NCBI GenBank assembly: GCA_030704615.1
Contig: CM060734.1
Coordinates: forward strand, 41,306,042 to 41,370,041
Reading direction: 5' to 3'
DNA length: 64,000 nt
DNA from: Takakia lepidozioides
Lineage: Eukaryota > Streptophyta > Takakiopsida > Takakiales > Takakiaceae
Shown one piece after another: positions 11,101 through 21,800 of this stretch (positions are counted from its first letter, which is position 1; each line of letters begins with the position of its first letter). The notes under the pieces are model-generated. The model did no database searches and was not told the origin of the DNA. It was given only the letters and a program-made list of their open reading frames with translations. A program made the position numbers and the translations under genes.

Positions 11101-14100
11101 GAAAAGGTGTTAAGTTGGCTCCAACACACGCCCACTGAGATTCGGACAACACCAGGGTCTCTCAGTGGGTTTCTTTGTTGTACAGTTCCACATGTCTCCA
11201 CACTCTCATCAGTTCATAATAGATTGCTTCTTTCTCCTTCTTTCTTCCTCTTCTCTCTCGGCTAATGATTTCTTTTCTCTTTCTTTTGTTCTCTCTTCAG
11301 TACAGTTCCTTCATTCTTTTTACTTTATCATGTATTGCACATGCATGTGAAAGTCTACACAACCTCAAGACTTTGACAGACAGTTATCAAGGAAATCTGC
11401 AGGCAAGTATCTGACAGGTTCCTTCCAAAATAACTGAATAGTGTGACATTACTCGAAAGCCCCACAAGGGGATTTGGATCTTTTGTGCCCTTTCACCAAA
11501 AAACGTTAGCCAGGCAAAACTTTATGCCTAACAAGTTAGTGGGTGTTCACATTTGACCTGGTAAGTATGAAACTTGACATGGCTTGACTATACTGAATGC
11601 ATGGATGACAGCCTATCTTAAGGGTCAAATGTGTACCAGAGGTGGTGAGGCCAGCATCATAAGCATCTGCAAGACCCTCGCTCAAATGCTCTACTGATCG
11701 CAATGTCAGGGCTGGACCATGCACCTGCCATCCATTACAGAAAAATATCCATTTCCATGAGTCGTACTCATATGTTGTTCTCACAAGGACAAAGACACAT
11801 GACTTCAGTACTTCCACGTCTCGAATCTAGATTCACGAAGAGAAAGAATGGTATGTCCAATATACCTGGAACAAGTCAACCTTCTCAAGACCGAGCCGTT
11901 CCAAGCTTTGTTTGAGAGACTTGATGGCCTCCTTGCGGCAATTGAAGTGCCAGGGCAGTGGAGTGTATTTTGTTGCTATTACTACATTTTGCCTTTGCTC
12001 CGGACTCAGCTTCTTCAAAAACTTACCGACCAAACGCTCCGATTCACCTATCCATCACAACAACCATTTCTCCCAATTTGCATAAGAAAAAGCTTTGGGT
12101 TCTTTAAGGGCACAGCAAACAGATTGCGACATGCATGGGAGGCCCAGAGGTCCAGGAGACACAGTAGAGCAAAGAGAGAGAGAGATGTACTCATAAGACA
12201 TTGTTTGCCGCAGGCTTGTGGGCTATAGACCCCGTGCCCAGTATGTGCGAACGAGAGAGAGAGAGAGAATGTACTCATAAGACATTGTTTGCCGTAGCCT
12301 TGTGGCAATTGACCCAGAGCTCAGATTGAGCGGAACACAAAGGGACAGAAACTACCTTTGTCAGGGGCTGACGCCAGTAGTATGACCTACCTTGGAACAG
12401 ACTAGTATTACTCCCAGTTTTCCAGATATCCTCTAGAAATCCCTTCACACAAGCATCCATCTGCTGTGTGTGGTTTGCCCAATAACTAGGCCCCAAAAGG
12501 GCCTGGGCTTTTAACTCAGCCTCGAGACTTTCAAAGATGGTAAACAGAGGTTCAGGCACAATTCCCTTGATGGATATGAAGAGGGCGTCTCTTTCATGAG
12601 AGTAGCCAGGACAATGAATCAGAAAAGGAATATTGCAATCCCTCTCTCTCTGCATCTGTTTGCTGTTCAAAGGTAGGCTTCCCGCCCTGAGTTTAAATTT
12701 AAGTCTAGTGCCGAGGGTGGGAAAACCCTTGAAATCATCCATGATGGCCTCTCCCATCTCACAGACTAGAAACAAGTTCAGGGAAATTTCCTGCCTAAAT
12801 TCATTTTTCATGAGAGAGAGAGAGGGGGGGCAAGCAACTATCCTCAGTTTTATTTATTTTACTACAGTGTGTCAAACTTCAGTATCAAATCAACCGAGTT
12901 GCCTGGATGGTGGCAAGGCACAACTTCTACACATAATGAAAAGGCAACAAACCGAAAGAAGGGAGCTTCAAATGTCTTTAACGAGACACTTTTTAAGCCT
13001 TGCTTGCTCTAGCCTTGTAGACTACACACCTACACTACACTGTCTAGATATGCAAACAGGGGACAGTGAAAAGAAAAGAGAAATGAAAGGGTACTTTCCA
13101 ACGTCTGTGGCAAGCTCCAGGAGCTTATGGGGCAAGAGAAAGCAGGAAACGAAAAAGAGAGAGGGGCCCTCCACAAGCAGCCCAAAAAAATGACATGAGA
13201 TGAATGGTACTTCATAACATCCGCGGAAAGGTCAGACAAGAGAAAGCATGAAACAAGAAAAGGAGAGGGGCACTCCACAAGCAGCCCAATAACAACTATT
13301 GTCCAAGGGATTGACTAAGAATCAATGCCTCATGCAGACATGACATTTGATTTCACTGCTGTATCCACCGCAAGCAGGCAGTCCTCATGTTGCAGGTTGT
13401 CCCACCTGCCAGTCTCATTCTGCAGACTATGGGAGCCCACCCTAAACCTCCCCACTGCCCTTAGAAGAGAGGAGATAGAGCTGCAGACAGCTGGCAATTG
13501 GGCCACAAGATTCTATCATCACGAAGATCTCCCCATAGAACTGCAGTTTTGTTGTAAGATTGGCTGGAAAGAAAGAAATGAATTGAATGATACTTTACAA
13601 CATCCACAGGAAGCTCAAAGAGCTTATGGCACAAGAGGAAGAAAGAAACAAGAAAGATAGAGGGGCCACAAACAAAGATAAAAAAGAAAGAGAAACTCAT
13701 AATGTCCAGAGACTTGTGTCCGAAGACTCACATACCTTTTCCATAAACAGCAGCTGTGTCAATTAGCGTGACCCCCTGCTCCAAAGACTTGTTGAAGGCC
13801 TCTTCTGCAGCAGCCTCATTGAAAGCCGCATCTCCATACCCCCACAACTGTCTGCCCCACCCAACAATCCTGCTCAGTCTGAACTGATTCGTAGTGGAAT
13901 GATCACAACAACTGCATCTCCCTACTACTCCCATGCCATGTCCTCACATTGCCTGCTACAGATATTTGCAATGGAGCTAAGATTTGAATCCAACTTGTAC
14001 AGAAGGTTCGCGTTTCCTGACCCCCGTAATTCCTTACTCCATTAACTCTCTCCATTAATCCTCTGCCCCTCATCTCTGTAATAGGTGAAGGAACTTTGAG

Positions 14101-14727
14101 GAACCCCACAATTTCCATAATATGCATGCAGGGAAACCTTTCACAGGTTCTCATTAGTCCATGAATGATCCCAAGACACCTATTCAGCCTGACTAACAAT
14201 TCAGTGAATGTATCACAATGCAATAGGTGACTTTGACAGGAAAGAGGAACCTTCGGCGAGGTACCTCCAATACATTCAAGCTGACGTCTTCCATAGCAAC
14301 ACTAGATTTTTTCCAAAGACAGCAGCTAACCATGGCGAAAACCCACCTCTAGGTTTTAATTTGGCATACGAGAAATTAGCTTTGCGAAATGATATACCCA
14401 AGAAGTGAAAGTGTGATACGACTTCATAATCCAGTGACTGGTGTCCTTTGTGCATTCTCCTCTAAGACTAAGAGCTTCTCACATATAAGCATTCACGACA
14501 GAGCCAAGAAATCAATGGACCTTATTGGAATATTTGGTAACAGAATCGACAGCGATTACATAGAAAGGGGCTTGAACATGTGAAACAACCAAGGAACTGC
14601 GAAAAGGGACTAACTTATCACCCCACGACCAAGAGCCAACGCCCATAGAATGACCGTGCAGAACGTTTGGTGTAGACGGAGCAGGCGGCTTCACATGTCC
14701 ATCACCGGAACCAATCGCCGACCCCAT
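8150..14727 (-). CDS. Aldo-keto reductase, pyridoxal-reductase-like, nine exons
   Basis: Exons (minus strand): 14727-14615, 13851-13736, 12047-11866, 11724-11637, 11134-11055, 10194-10080, 9525-9378, 9046-9001, 8260-8150. They sum to 999 nt, or 332 residues plus stop, with consistent phases and GT-AG borders. The start is the first in-frame ATG after an upstream TGA. The AKR catalytic tetrad is present: Asp69 (LIDTAAVYG), Tyr74, Lys103 (ATKYTPLPW) and His139 (FQVHGPA). Later blocks SNQVEFSLL, LAYSPLAMGRLTGKYS, VPQVALNWCICKGAIPIPGAK and GALGWKLTPEDV resemble plant pyridoxal reductase PLR1 and At1g06690-type NADPH-dependent reductases. No clear transit peptide is seen. Oddity: the usual VGVSN cofactor motif reads VGVCW and that stretch is two residues short. 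The substrate cannot be fixed from sequence. The introns carry many repeats, listed separately. Confidence 0.88.
9733..9835 (-). repeat. Interspersed repeat B, copy 1
   Basis: On the plus strand it reads AAATGAAATGGTACTTGATA, then ACGTCCACGGAAAGTTCAAA, then GAGCTTATGGGACAAAA and an A/G-rich tail. Seen from the minus strand it ends in an (ATTTC)n run, which suggests the 3' end of a retroelement. It lies in intron 6 of the reductase. Confidence 0.7.
10771..10985 (-). repeat. Interspersed repeat B, copy 2, split by a 42-bp insertion
   Basis: The repeat-B sequence runs from the AAATG-rich edge through CATCCGCGAGAAGCTCAAAGA at 10829, is interrupted by 42 foreign bases, and resumes at 10872 with a second GAAGCTCAAAGA followed by GATGGGACAAGAGG. 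The 12-bp word is repeated exactly on both sides. It lies in intron 5 of the reductase. Confidence 0.8.
10830..10871 (-). mobile_element. 42-bp LINE 3'-end insertion with 12-bp target duplication
   Basis: On the minus strand these 42 bases begin AATGGCCACAAGGCTACGGC and end GTCTTATGAGTACAA. That is the very 3' end of the LINE family whose longer coding copy is at 29150-29850. They are flanked by exact copies of GAAGCTCAAAGA at 10818-10829 and 10872-10883. The arrangement is that of an extremely 5'-truncated LINE insertion. Confidence 0.8.
12180..12253 (-). mobile_element. LINE 3'-end fragment, short copy
   Basis: Starts after (GA)n with TGTACTCATAAGACATTG and continues TTTGCCGCAGGCTTGTGG. 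It matches the terminal 70 or so bases of the LINE family on the minus strand and lies immediately next to a second, longer copy in the same orientation. Both sit in intron 2 of the reductase. Confidence 0.75.
12255..12811 (-). mobile_element. 5'-truncated LINE, C-terminal ORF fragment
   Basis: The minus strand codes 178 residues (12811-12275) matching the copy at 29264-29827: [53 protein letters not shown] and the terminal NCHKATANNVL. This is the region after the reverse transcriptase in plant LINEs, which normally holds a Cys/His knuckle (CPLCGQ..HFLIHCP). In this copy the CPLCGQ half is deleted. Simple (GA)n runs flank both ends. It lies in intron 2 of the reductase. Confidence 0.85.
13074..13290 (-). 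repeat. Interspersed repeat B, two copies in tandem
   Basis: Two successive copies, roughly 13074-13190 and 13192-13290. Both hold a variant of GAATGGTACTTCATAACATC and both end with CCACAAGCAGCCCAA. The second lacks the CTCAAAGAGCTTATGGG block. They lie in intron 2 of the reductase. Confidence 0.75.
13568..13690 (-). repeat. Interspersed repeat B, copy 5
   Basis: Contains GATACTTTACAACATCCACA, GGAAGCTCAAAGAGCTTATG and GCACAAGAGGAAGAAAGAAA, ending in GAGGGGCCACAAAC. It is the copy nearest the 3' splice-donor side of reductase exon 2. Confidence 0.7.
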
Positions 14728-16900
14728 CTTCCTACCCAGCAAAGAACCGAGACTCCTCAAAGTCGTCGTCTTGGGCTCCCGTCTTCACTCCCTCGAGTGC
14801 TCAGGATGTGCTTCCAATTTCTGCAAACCCACAAACAGGCGAACCCACTCTTTGCTGAATCTGCAAACTAAACTCTGTCACACTTGCTATACAGCAACTG
14901 CTACTAAAAGTCTGCCGCCATTGAAGTCAAGAGGACACGGTGCCCACCGCCCACGCTACACGTGTGTGCGTACTTGTTGAGCTCGTTCCGAGTTTCCAAC
15001 CACACGCCATGCGTTCTCCATGGTTTCCTTTACGTGGGACACAAGCCTAGTTTTGCAGGGCTTTCTGCAAACAGAGTGTCAGGCCGGGCCCTTTTCCACC
15101 AGAATGGCCCCACTCTGATGTCTGCAGCTCACGTCTCTTGGGTACCAACTCTTTTATTATTTGCTTCTCCTTTCTTCCCTCCCTTTGAGTCAAGGAACCT
15201 CAAGTAAGTTCCTCTAGTGATACAAAGTGCCTTGTGGTTTTCTTTCCATAGGCTAAAGCTCTCCAGGATTATGTTGCACAGTCTTGTCCATACGTCCTCA
15301 CTAATGTGTTCACAATGTTCTAAACATGTGATATGCATATTTATCCAACCTTCATGAGTTGTTGATCATATTTCTTCCGGCTGGTTGTCTTCTTTTTTTG
15401 TGCCTTTTGGTTGTCATTGGACATTGTAATTTTCTAAAAGACAGCTAAACCCATGTTGTGTTTTCGGTGTATGCCATAGTATAACCTTGGACAGCTTTAT
15501 TAAAAGAAAACCCAGTCAGGGGACAAGTGTATCGAGAGGAAAGGGAGGGCAAATAAAAAGAAAACAAATAATAAGGGGGGAGGAAAAAAACAAACAATCA
15601 ATCAATCAGGATGTGCTTAAGCCAAGTTCAAGGTGCATACCATCACTCGCAAGGGAAGGGGAGAGAGAATGGAAGATTGAGCCATGCTAACTACCTCTAC
15701 CTCACGACTTGTACTCTTTGCAAAGCAGCATAAACCTGTTGTCAATAGAAGTCAAGAGAACTAAGGCAATGTTTCAAACACCCTTGCTTTTCAGCTGCAT
15801 GATGCTAACGTGGACGATGGAAGAATTACGTTTTGTTTCCATATAAAAACATGAAATGTACCTTCACAAACGCGAGTATATCCCGTACTTCCTATGTGTT
15901 TTCCACCACGAAGGACCGAAAAAAGCACACGCCCAAAGGATCAATATCTTGCAAATTTTGCAAGTATTGTCAACATTCTGCATACACTTACAAATACCTC
16001 TGAAGATTTTTCATTATGGGAACATGATGGACAAACAAGTACAAAAGGGATATGTGATTCCCCAACTAGGAAATGATTAGGTGAAGCAAAATCACTTGGA
16101 GAGAAATTGCTCATGTCTAAACAACATTTCCAAAAACAACTTGTCGAAAAGAGAAAAAACATTTCCATAGATAAATGAGAATCAAATTTGAGGATAAGAA
16201 CCTGACTTCTAGTTAATGTTTCAAATAACAGTCATGAGTTATTTCAAAATATCTATGACCAGTATTTGGGTGGATTCAAACGATTACATCATACTGCACA
16301 CCCTCTTCCACTTCATTTTCAGCCTTCACATATGACAAACATGAAATAGTAAGCTTAGACGGCCACCAATTTTTTTTAATAATTTGTATATTAAGTATTT
16401 GAATAGTTTGGTCTAAAGCATACATGTCATTATCTACTCGCGAACCACCCTAAACCACAGAAACAATGACATAATGGAGATCAATTTCTACTTAAAAGAA
16501 AGTATATGTAGATTATCGTTTCGTTCTCGGACTATGCAGCTAACTACCTAATTATTTGGCATGTTGGAGGGAGTAACTTGGCTTGACAAATAATTTGTAT
16601 ATTTCTTTAGAAGCATGATTGTATAGCTAGCATGTGACAATTCGATATCATAGTGCACATCCACCCATATAGACCATAGCACATGGAATAAAACACATTG
16701 TGGTGGACACCAAGAAGAAAACATTAAATATGATGGCTATTCATTAGACATACAACAAAACTTGTTATTTTCGGGCAAACTGGGCAGGGCCCAAAGAAAT
16801 TAACGACAACACGTGGCGACGATGATGTGGCACTATGGCACCCTATACCTGCTATACGTTAAACTAGCTTCCGACCTTCGGTCGTCGCTAGAATAATGAG
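14728..16900. other. Gene-poor, increasingly AT-rich spacer
   Basis: 14728-15300 is the 5' flank of the reductase and should hold its promoter and 5' UTR; no specific element stands out. 15300-16900 is AT-rich with only short frames. I see no gene. Confidence 0.45.
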
Positions 16901-16904
16901 TTAT

Positions 16905-17010
16905 TTTGTCTTATGGCCCTTCACGAGGTTATTTTTTCCTCGTTCTTTAATTTGAGAAACAGGGCTCCGCTCCCTTTCTATTTAAAAAAATAAAAAATAA
17001 AAAAATCTCT
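16905..17010 (+). mobile_element. LINE 3' UTR fragment, plus orientation
   Basis: GAGGTTATTTTTTCCTC, a GGGCTCCGCTCCCTTTC block and a T/A-rich tail match, in reverse orientation, the 3' region of the minus-strand LINE at 17255-18012. No coding sequence remains, so it is a strongly 5'-truncated copy or an inverted duplicate. Confidence 0.6.
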
Positions 17011-17039
17011 TTCTAAGTGACCGCGCCGAGGCGCCAAGT

Positions 17040-17140
17040 ATTAGGCTCAAGGGAAGGGGGAGCAAATTGTACCACACTGGACAAGGTAGCAAGATTTGAA
17101 CCCAGGATCACCTAGAGTGAACTGGGTTCACTATCCAAAT
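17040..17140 (-). repeat. tRNA-like B-box sequence, SINE or LINE tail
   Basis: On the minus strand CCTGGGTTCAAATCTTGC resembles a polymerase III B box (GGTTCAAATC), preceded by AGTGAACCCAGTTCACTCTA. It does not fold as a plausible tRNA cloverleaf by eye. It may be a SINE-like or LINE-tail sequence lying between the two convergent LINE ends. Confidence 0.35.
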
Positions 17141-17254
17141 ACTATGTGGTTCATATTTGAATAGTTATAGTACATTAATTTATGGGTGAATTAATTCCTA
17201 CATCTAATTCTCAATAAATATTATAGCCCTTCTACCTAATTATTATTATTATTT

Positions 17255-18012
17255 AATTTAAAGGAAAGGGGACGGAGGCCCTTTTAATCAAATTAATAAG
17301 TGAGGAAAAAATAACCTCGAGGCCATAAAGAGTACAGGGCAAGGCCATTTCAGGGCCGCAATTGTCCAAAGAACGAAGCAAGAGAGATCAAAGTAACAGC
17401 TAACAGAGGCCACACAAGCCCCCTGCTAAGAAAGGCCACAAAGACCCGGAAGAGAACAAAGCCACAACAACGCTGCCCAACAACCAAATAACAAGAACAG
17501 AATCCAGCTGCAGCAAAAGAGGGACCAACAAGCTAGCTAAAGAGAGGCATCTATAAGCCACAACACCGAAGATCAACGTTTTGCTTTAAGAGCCTCAAAA
17601 TCTAAAGGAGCATGAAACTTGGAGCTTCGAAGTTTGCGGTGGCGCCAGTTGATGTCATTGTCACGTTCAGCGGGAGAAGGCCATCGTTCAGGGGATGCAC
17701 CAGGCCCGAGGTATGCAGGAGGCCCAGATTGAGCCTTGGTCAGAAAAGCCATTGCAAAAGATTCCCCGCCACCCCCAGGAGTTGTCAAAACCAGCGAGCG
17801 CTTAGCTTGAGAACATTTGAGAATAGCTGCATTCAAAACCTCCCAAGCCTTGTGCCCTTCAGTTAGCAAATTAAAAAAAATAACCTGAAGGGAAGCTTGA
17901 ATGGAGGGGGCAGTGCCACCATACAATTTTGCACAGCGGGACTTCCAGATCTGCCAAAGAGTCAAAGAACGGAGACAGGCCCAGATTTCACACTTGGACG
18001 AGAGCTGCACCC
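17255..18012 (-). mobile_element. 5'-truncated LINE, C-terminal ORF plus 3' UTR
   Basis: A 145-residue minus-strand frame (18010-17573) starts near SLTLWQIWKSRCAKLY, a pattern typical of the region after the zinc-knuckle in plant LINE ORF2 proteins, and ends LDFEALKAKR. About 320 bases of 3' UTR follow, ending in an ATT-rich run near 17255. It is not the same family as the NGHKATAN-type LINE. No reverse transcriptase domain remains. Confidence 0.65.
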
Positions 18013-18205
18013 TGGAGCCCCTAGGGATGTCATGTGTAAATTGATTATTTTTAAAGAAATCATTGAGAAATACAAGTGCCCATTCAATATATTATATGTA
18101 ACCACCAATTGCATATATATCCGCCAATTTTAGGACACCTCTAACCGTCCTATTCATAACGGTCTAAATTTGAAGAATTTTGTAGAATAGATAACCGGTG
18201 GATAT

Positions 18206-18756
18206 ACCGTCCCTTATCAACCGTTTAGGCATTTTTGCGCCTGATAATTATTAAAAACCAAACAGACAGCTTAGGCACGTTTCTCAAACCATGATTTCTC
18301 ACATTAGACATCTTCATGCTATAAGTTTTTTGAATTTAGGCACATGAGAAGAGAAAACATTTATTTTCTTAAGAATAAAAATACAAAATAGAAACCCAAT
18401 GCCCATGGGCCCCTTGTCCCATGCCAACAGGCCCAGCTCAAATCTCCTCCAAGCTTGCAGGCTCCAGCTACCCTTCAGGATGAATATGATGACATTGTCG
18501 AGTCCATGTAGGGGCCTTTTGTAGGAAGTTATTTTCGCACGCATATATTTGTATTGATTTTTGTTCAATTACATTTTTATCTTCTTACAAACAACATGAG
18601 AAGAGGCTGGAAGGTTTTTTGCTGGAATTTTTAGGCATTAGGCACTTTGGTCCCATAATTTCCGTGCAATTAGGCCAAAATTTGAAAAATTCCCAAAACG
18701 CGTTAGGCACTTTCAATTTGAATTAATTATCGCCTAAACAGTTGATAAGGGACGGT
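18206..18756. repeat. Inverted-repeat (foldback or MITE-like) element
   Basis: The 25 bases at 18206-18230 (ACCGTCCCTTATCAACCGTT, then TAGGC) recur as reverse complement at 18732-18756 with one mismatch. Extra weaker similarity outside the arms (ATATCCGCC and ACCGGTGG words near 18120-18205 and 18820-18860) suggests the element is larger. The inside is AT-rich with no transposase frame. It could be a non-autonomous DNA transposon. Target-site duplications were not resolved. Confidence 0.6.
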
Positions 18757-18879
18757 ACTAAAATAAAAAATATATCCTTATACATAACCATGGAGTGTGT
18801 CCGTCCCAAAAATATTGAAGTAACCTTAACCGGCGGATATGTAAAATTCTTATAACCGGCCAACACTGGTAGACACCCC

Positions 18880-21800
18880 AACCGTGGGTTTAAACAGGAC
18901 ACAGCAGCTGTGCAAGCTGGTGCCGGGCCCGCCCACTCCTCACACACTAGCCTTGGTGGGCCCTTCTTTGCCACACAAGGTAACCCTAGATGCCAGGGTG
19001 GTCAGCCCCCTTACACTAGGCCTGCACATCGCCAGAGCCATGGTATAGCTAGGGGCAATATTGGTGGTGGGCCCTGTCCCTCCTTTCAAGACAATCCTAG
19101 GAGCAGTAGAAATGGGGCCAAGAGTAGTGCTACACCCTCTTACTCCGGTCACAGCAGCCCTCATCCATGGAGGAGAGGAAGCTTTGCTAATGGTGAACCC
19201 TCCCACTCTACCCAAGGTCACAACTCTACAGGAATGATAGGTACCGACAACCCCAAGTGAGGCACAACAACTCCAAATCAAGGGGCCAGTGGCCTTTCCC
19301 CAATTTGCCTTTCAGGTACACGGCGGCCTCCCACAGAGCTTACCTCTCCACTTGGCTCGCCACCTCCTTCTAGACAGCGGACAGGTTCACTTGATCAGAC
19401 CACCCGGTCTTTTGCTCCATCTTATCTCCCACCACCAACACCACCATCTTCTCCACCAGACCGAGTGCCTTGTCCAGGTTGTGGTCGGATGTTTGCCCGT
19501 ATCGAGGGGCTTGCGCGTCATCAGCACACGTGTTCTACACTCCATCAGTCTTCTCCGGACAGTCATTTGCCTACCCCGTTAGTGGCTCCTTCTATCCAGA
19601 CATGGCTTTGGATTGCGACCCTTGATGTTTTGAGAGCATTTCATTTGGGTTTGCCCCGTCCCCGACTCTATACACGCATCCCAATGCCGCTTCGCAGAGA
19701 GGTACAACATGCTTTTCGCTTATCCTTGTACCGCCTTGCTCGGGACCCTTACGACATTGCTGCTTGGCACCTTTTTCTGCTAATTTTTCCTCTATGGTGT
19801 CTAGTTTTGCCTCCACGTGGTGGTGAATCCGGACATCGAGAGACGCGTGCCCGTCTTCGTAGATTTCTCTCTAGGGATTGGGAAACCCTTCAAGACGAAC
19901 ATTATCTACGTGCACAAGCACTTGCGGCGCGACTAGCTCATGATAGCCCACACCGGGCCGCTCCATCCATCCACATGCATCTTCGTCGGAGTCTTATGCT
20001 AGGCCGGGCAGGAGAGTATTCCCGTGCAGCTCGAGCTCTTGCTCCTCTTACCCCAGCACCGCCTTCGGCTGATACTGTCACAACTTTGGAGAATCTCCAC
20101 CCCAGTGCGGACGACATCCTTCCTTCCTTTGTGGAGGACTTTGAACCTGATGAGTTCCTTCAATTGGATCGTGATACTTTCATACAAGCATTCATTCGTA
20201 GCCCTCATCTTACAGCAGCCGGTCCGTCTGGTTTGGTGTATGAACAACTCCGTGACTGTCTCAATCCATAGGACTCTGCTAGTGGCTTTTCCCAGCTGTT
20301 CCAAGTTTGCTCTTTCACTGCGATGGGACATATACCTACCCCAATAGCACGTTTGTTTGGAGCAGCATGGCTCTTGGCCATGTCCAAGAACATAGGTGGG
20401 ATTCGTCATATTGTAGTGGGGGAGGTTCTGTATCGCTTGGTGAGCCACTCTATCTACATCCAGTTTCGGGAGGTCTTTTCTTCTTTTCTCCACATCAGTT
20501 TGGGGTCGCTACTCCGGGAGGTTGTGAAGTGGTGCATGAGATTCGGGCTTTCTTTGACCTTCATCCAGACTGGGTCGTCCTTCAGGTGGATTTGACCAAC
20601 GCCTTCAACACGGTATCCAGATCAACAATATTTCAGGAACTGCGATCAGCCGGCGACGCATGCCATCAACTCATTCCCTTTGTGAGATTGTTTTATGCTT
20701 CCTCCACCCCTTTGTTTTACAATCATCATACCTGTACCGGAGATCTTACTATAATCCAGTCCGAAGTAGGAACCCGTCAGGGCGATCCATTAGGGGGACC
20801 TCTTTTTGCCTTTGCCCACTTCCGAGCCCTTCGCTCATCTGCGCAAGTCTTCCAATCCTGTATATTTCCTTCTATTGCTGATGATACCCACATCATTGGC
20901 CCTCCCATTGATATCTTTTTGGCTTTCCATCACTTTGCTACCCAATTTCACTATCTTGGGCTCACTGTTCAACCTCGCAAATCCACAGTTTGGTCACCCT
21001 CTGGTCTGCCTTCAGATTTCGTGCCCCCTGTCGACTTTCTAGCACCATCTGAGGGTATTCGAGTGTTAGGTGTTCCCTTTAGGTACTACAACTTACACAA
21101 CATCTTTATTCCAAGATGCTTTGCTACATGATACAAGCCATATAGAGCTTCTTCCCAAACTAAGGGATATGCAGGTAGCCCATGGCTGCATTCTCACTAA
21201 ATGCTTTATACAGCGACCTTCTTATCTTTTGCGTTGTTTTCCCCCCTCGCCAGTTTGTGGAGCTTCTGTCTTCTTTTGATACGACTGTTAGGGGGATTTT
21301 TGGTCGTCTATTAAGCCCAGGTGCATTTGATAGTGAGCAGGGGCCCTTGGGATGTCGTCAAGCTACCCTCCCGATCTCTTCTGGAGGAGTGGGTTTACAA
21401 TCCACAGTCGTCAGGCTACCCTCTCGATCTCTTCTGGAGGAGTGGGTTTACTATCCACAGTCGTCACTGCCCATGCTGCCTCCCTAGGTAGTTGGGCTTT
21501 AGTCGCTCCAGCCTTGGCATCTCGGTTTCTGTGTCAGCAACGCCCTTTTCTCATTGAGGTGGTTGCCCACATCGACGATGGCTCTTTGTCCTTCCAGCAA
21601 CATCTTCGTTCAGCGCGGGATCTCATCCCAACACCAGCACAGGCTTGTCTGCCACCCTTTGAACAGTTGGTCACTCAAGGTCTGGAGCATTTACAGGATA
21701 CCATCATGGAACGCGTGCACCGACACTTATTTGCCAGCATGCTTTCCGACGCTCCTTCAGATGCACATCGGGCTAGACTTCTCTCGTGCGCAGGGCCCGG

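Noticed and set aside
17080-17125. tRNA gene suggested by a GGTTCAAATC box
   Set aside because: No acceptor stem or anticodon arm could be paired; more likely a SINE or LINE tail.
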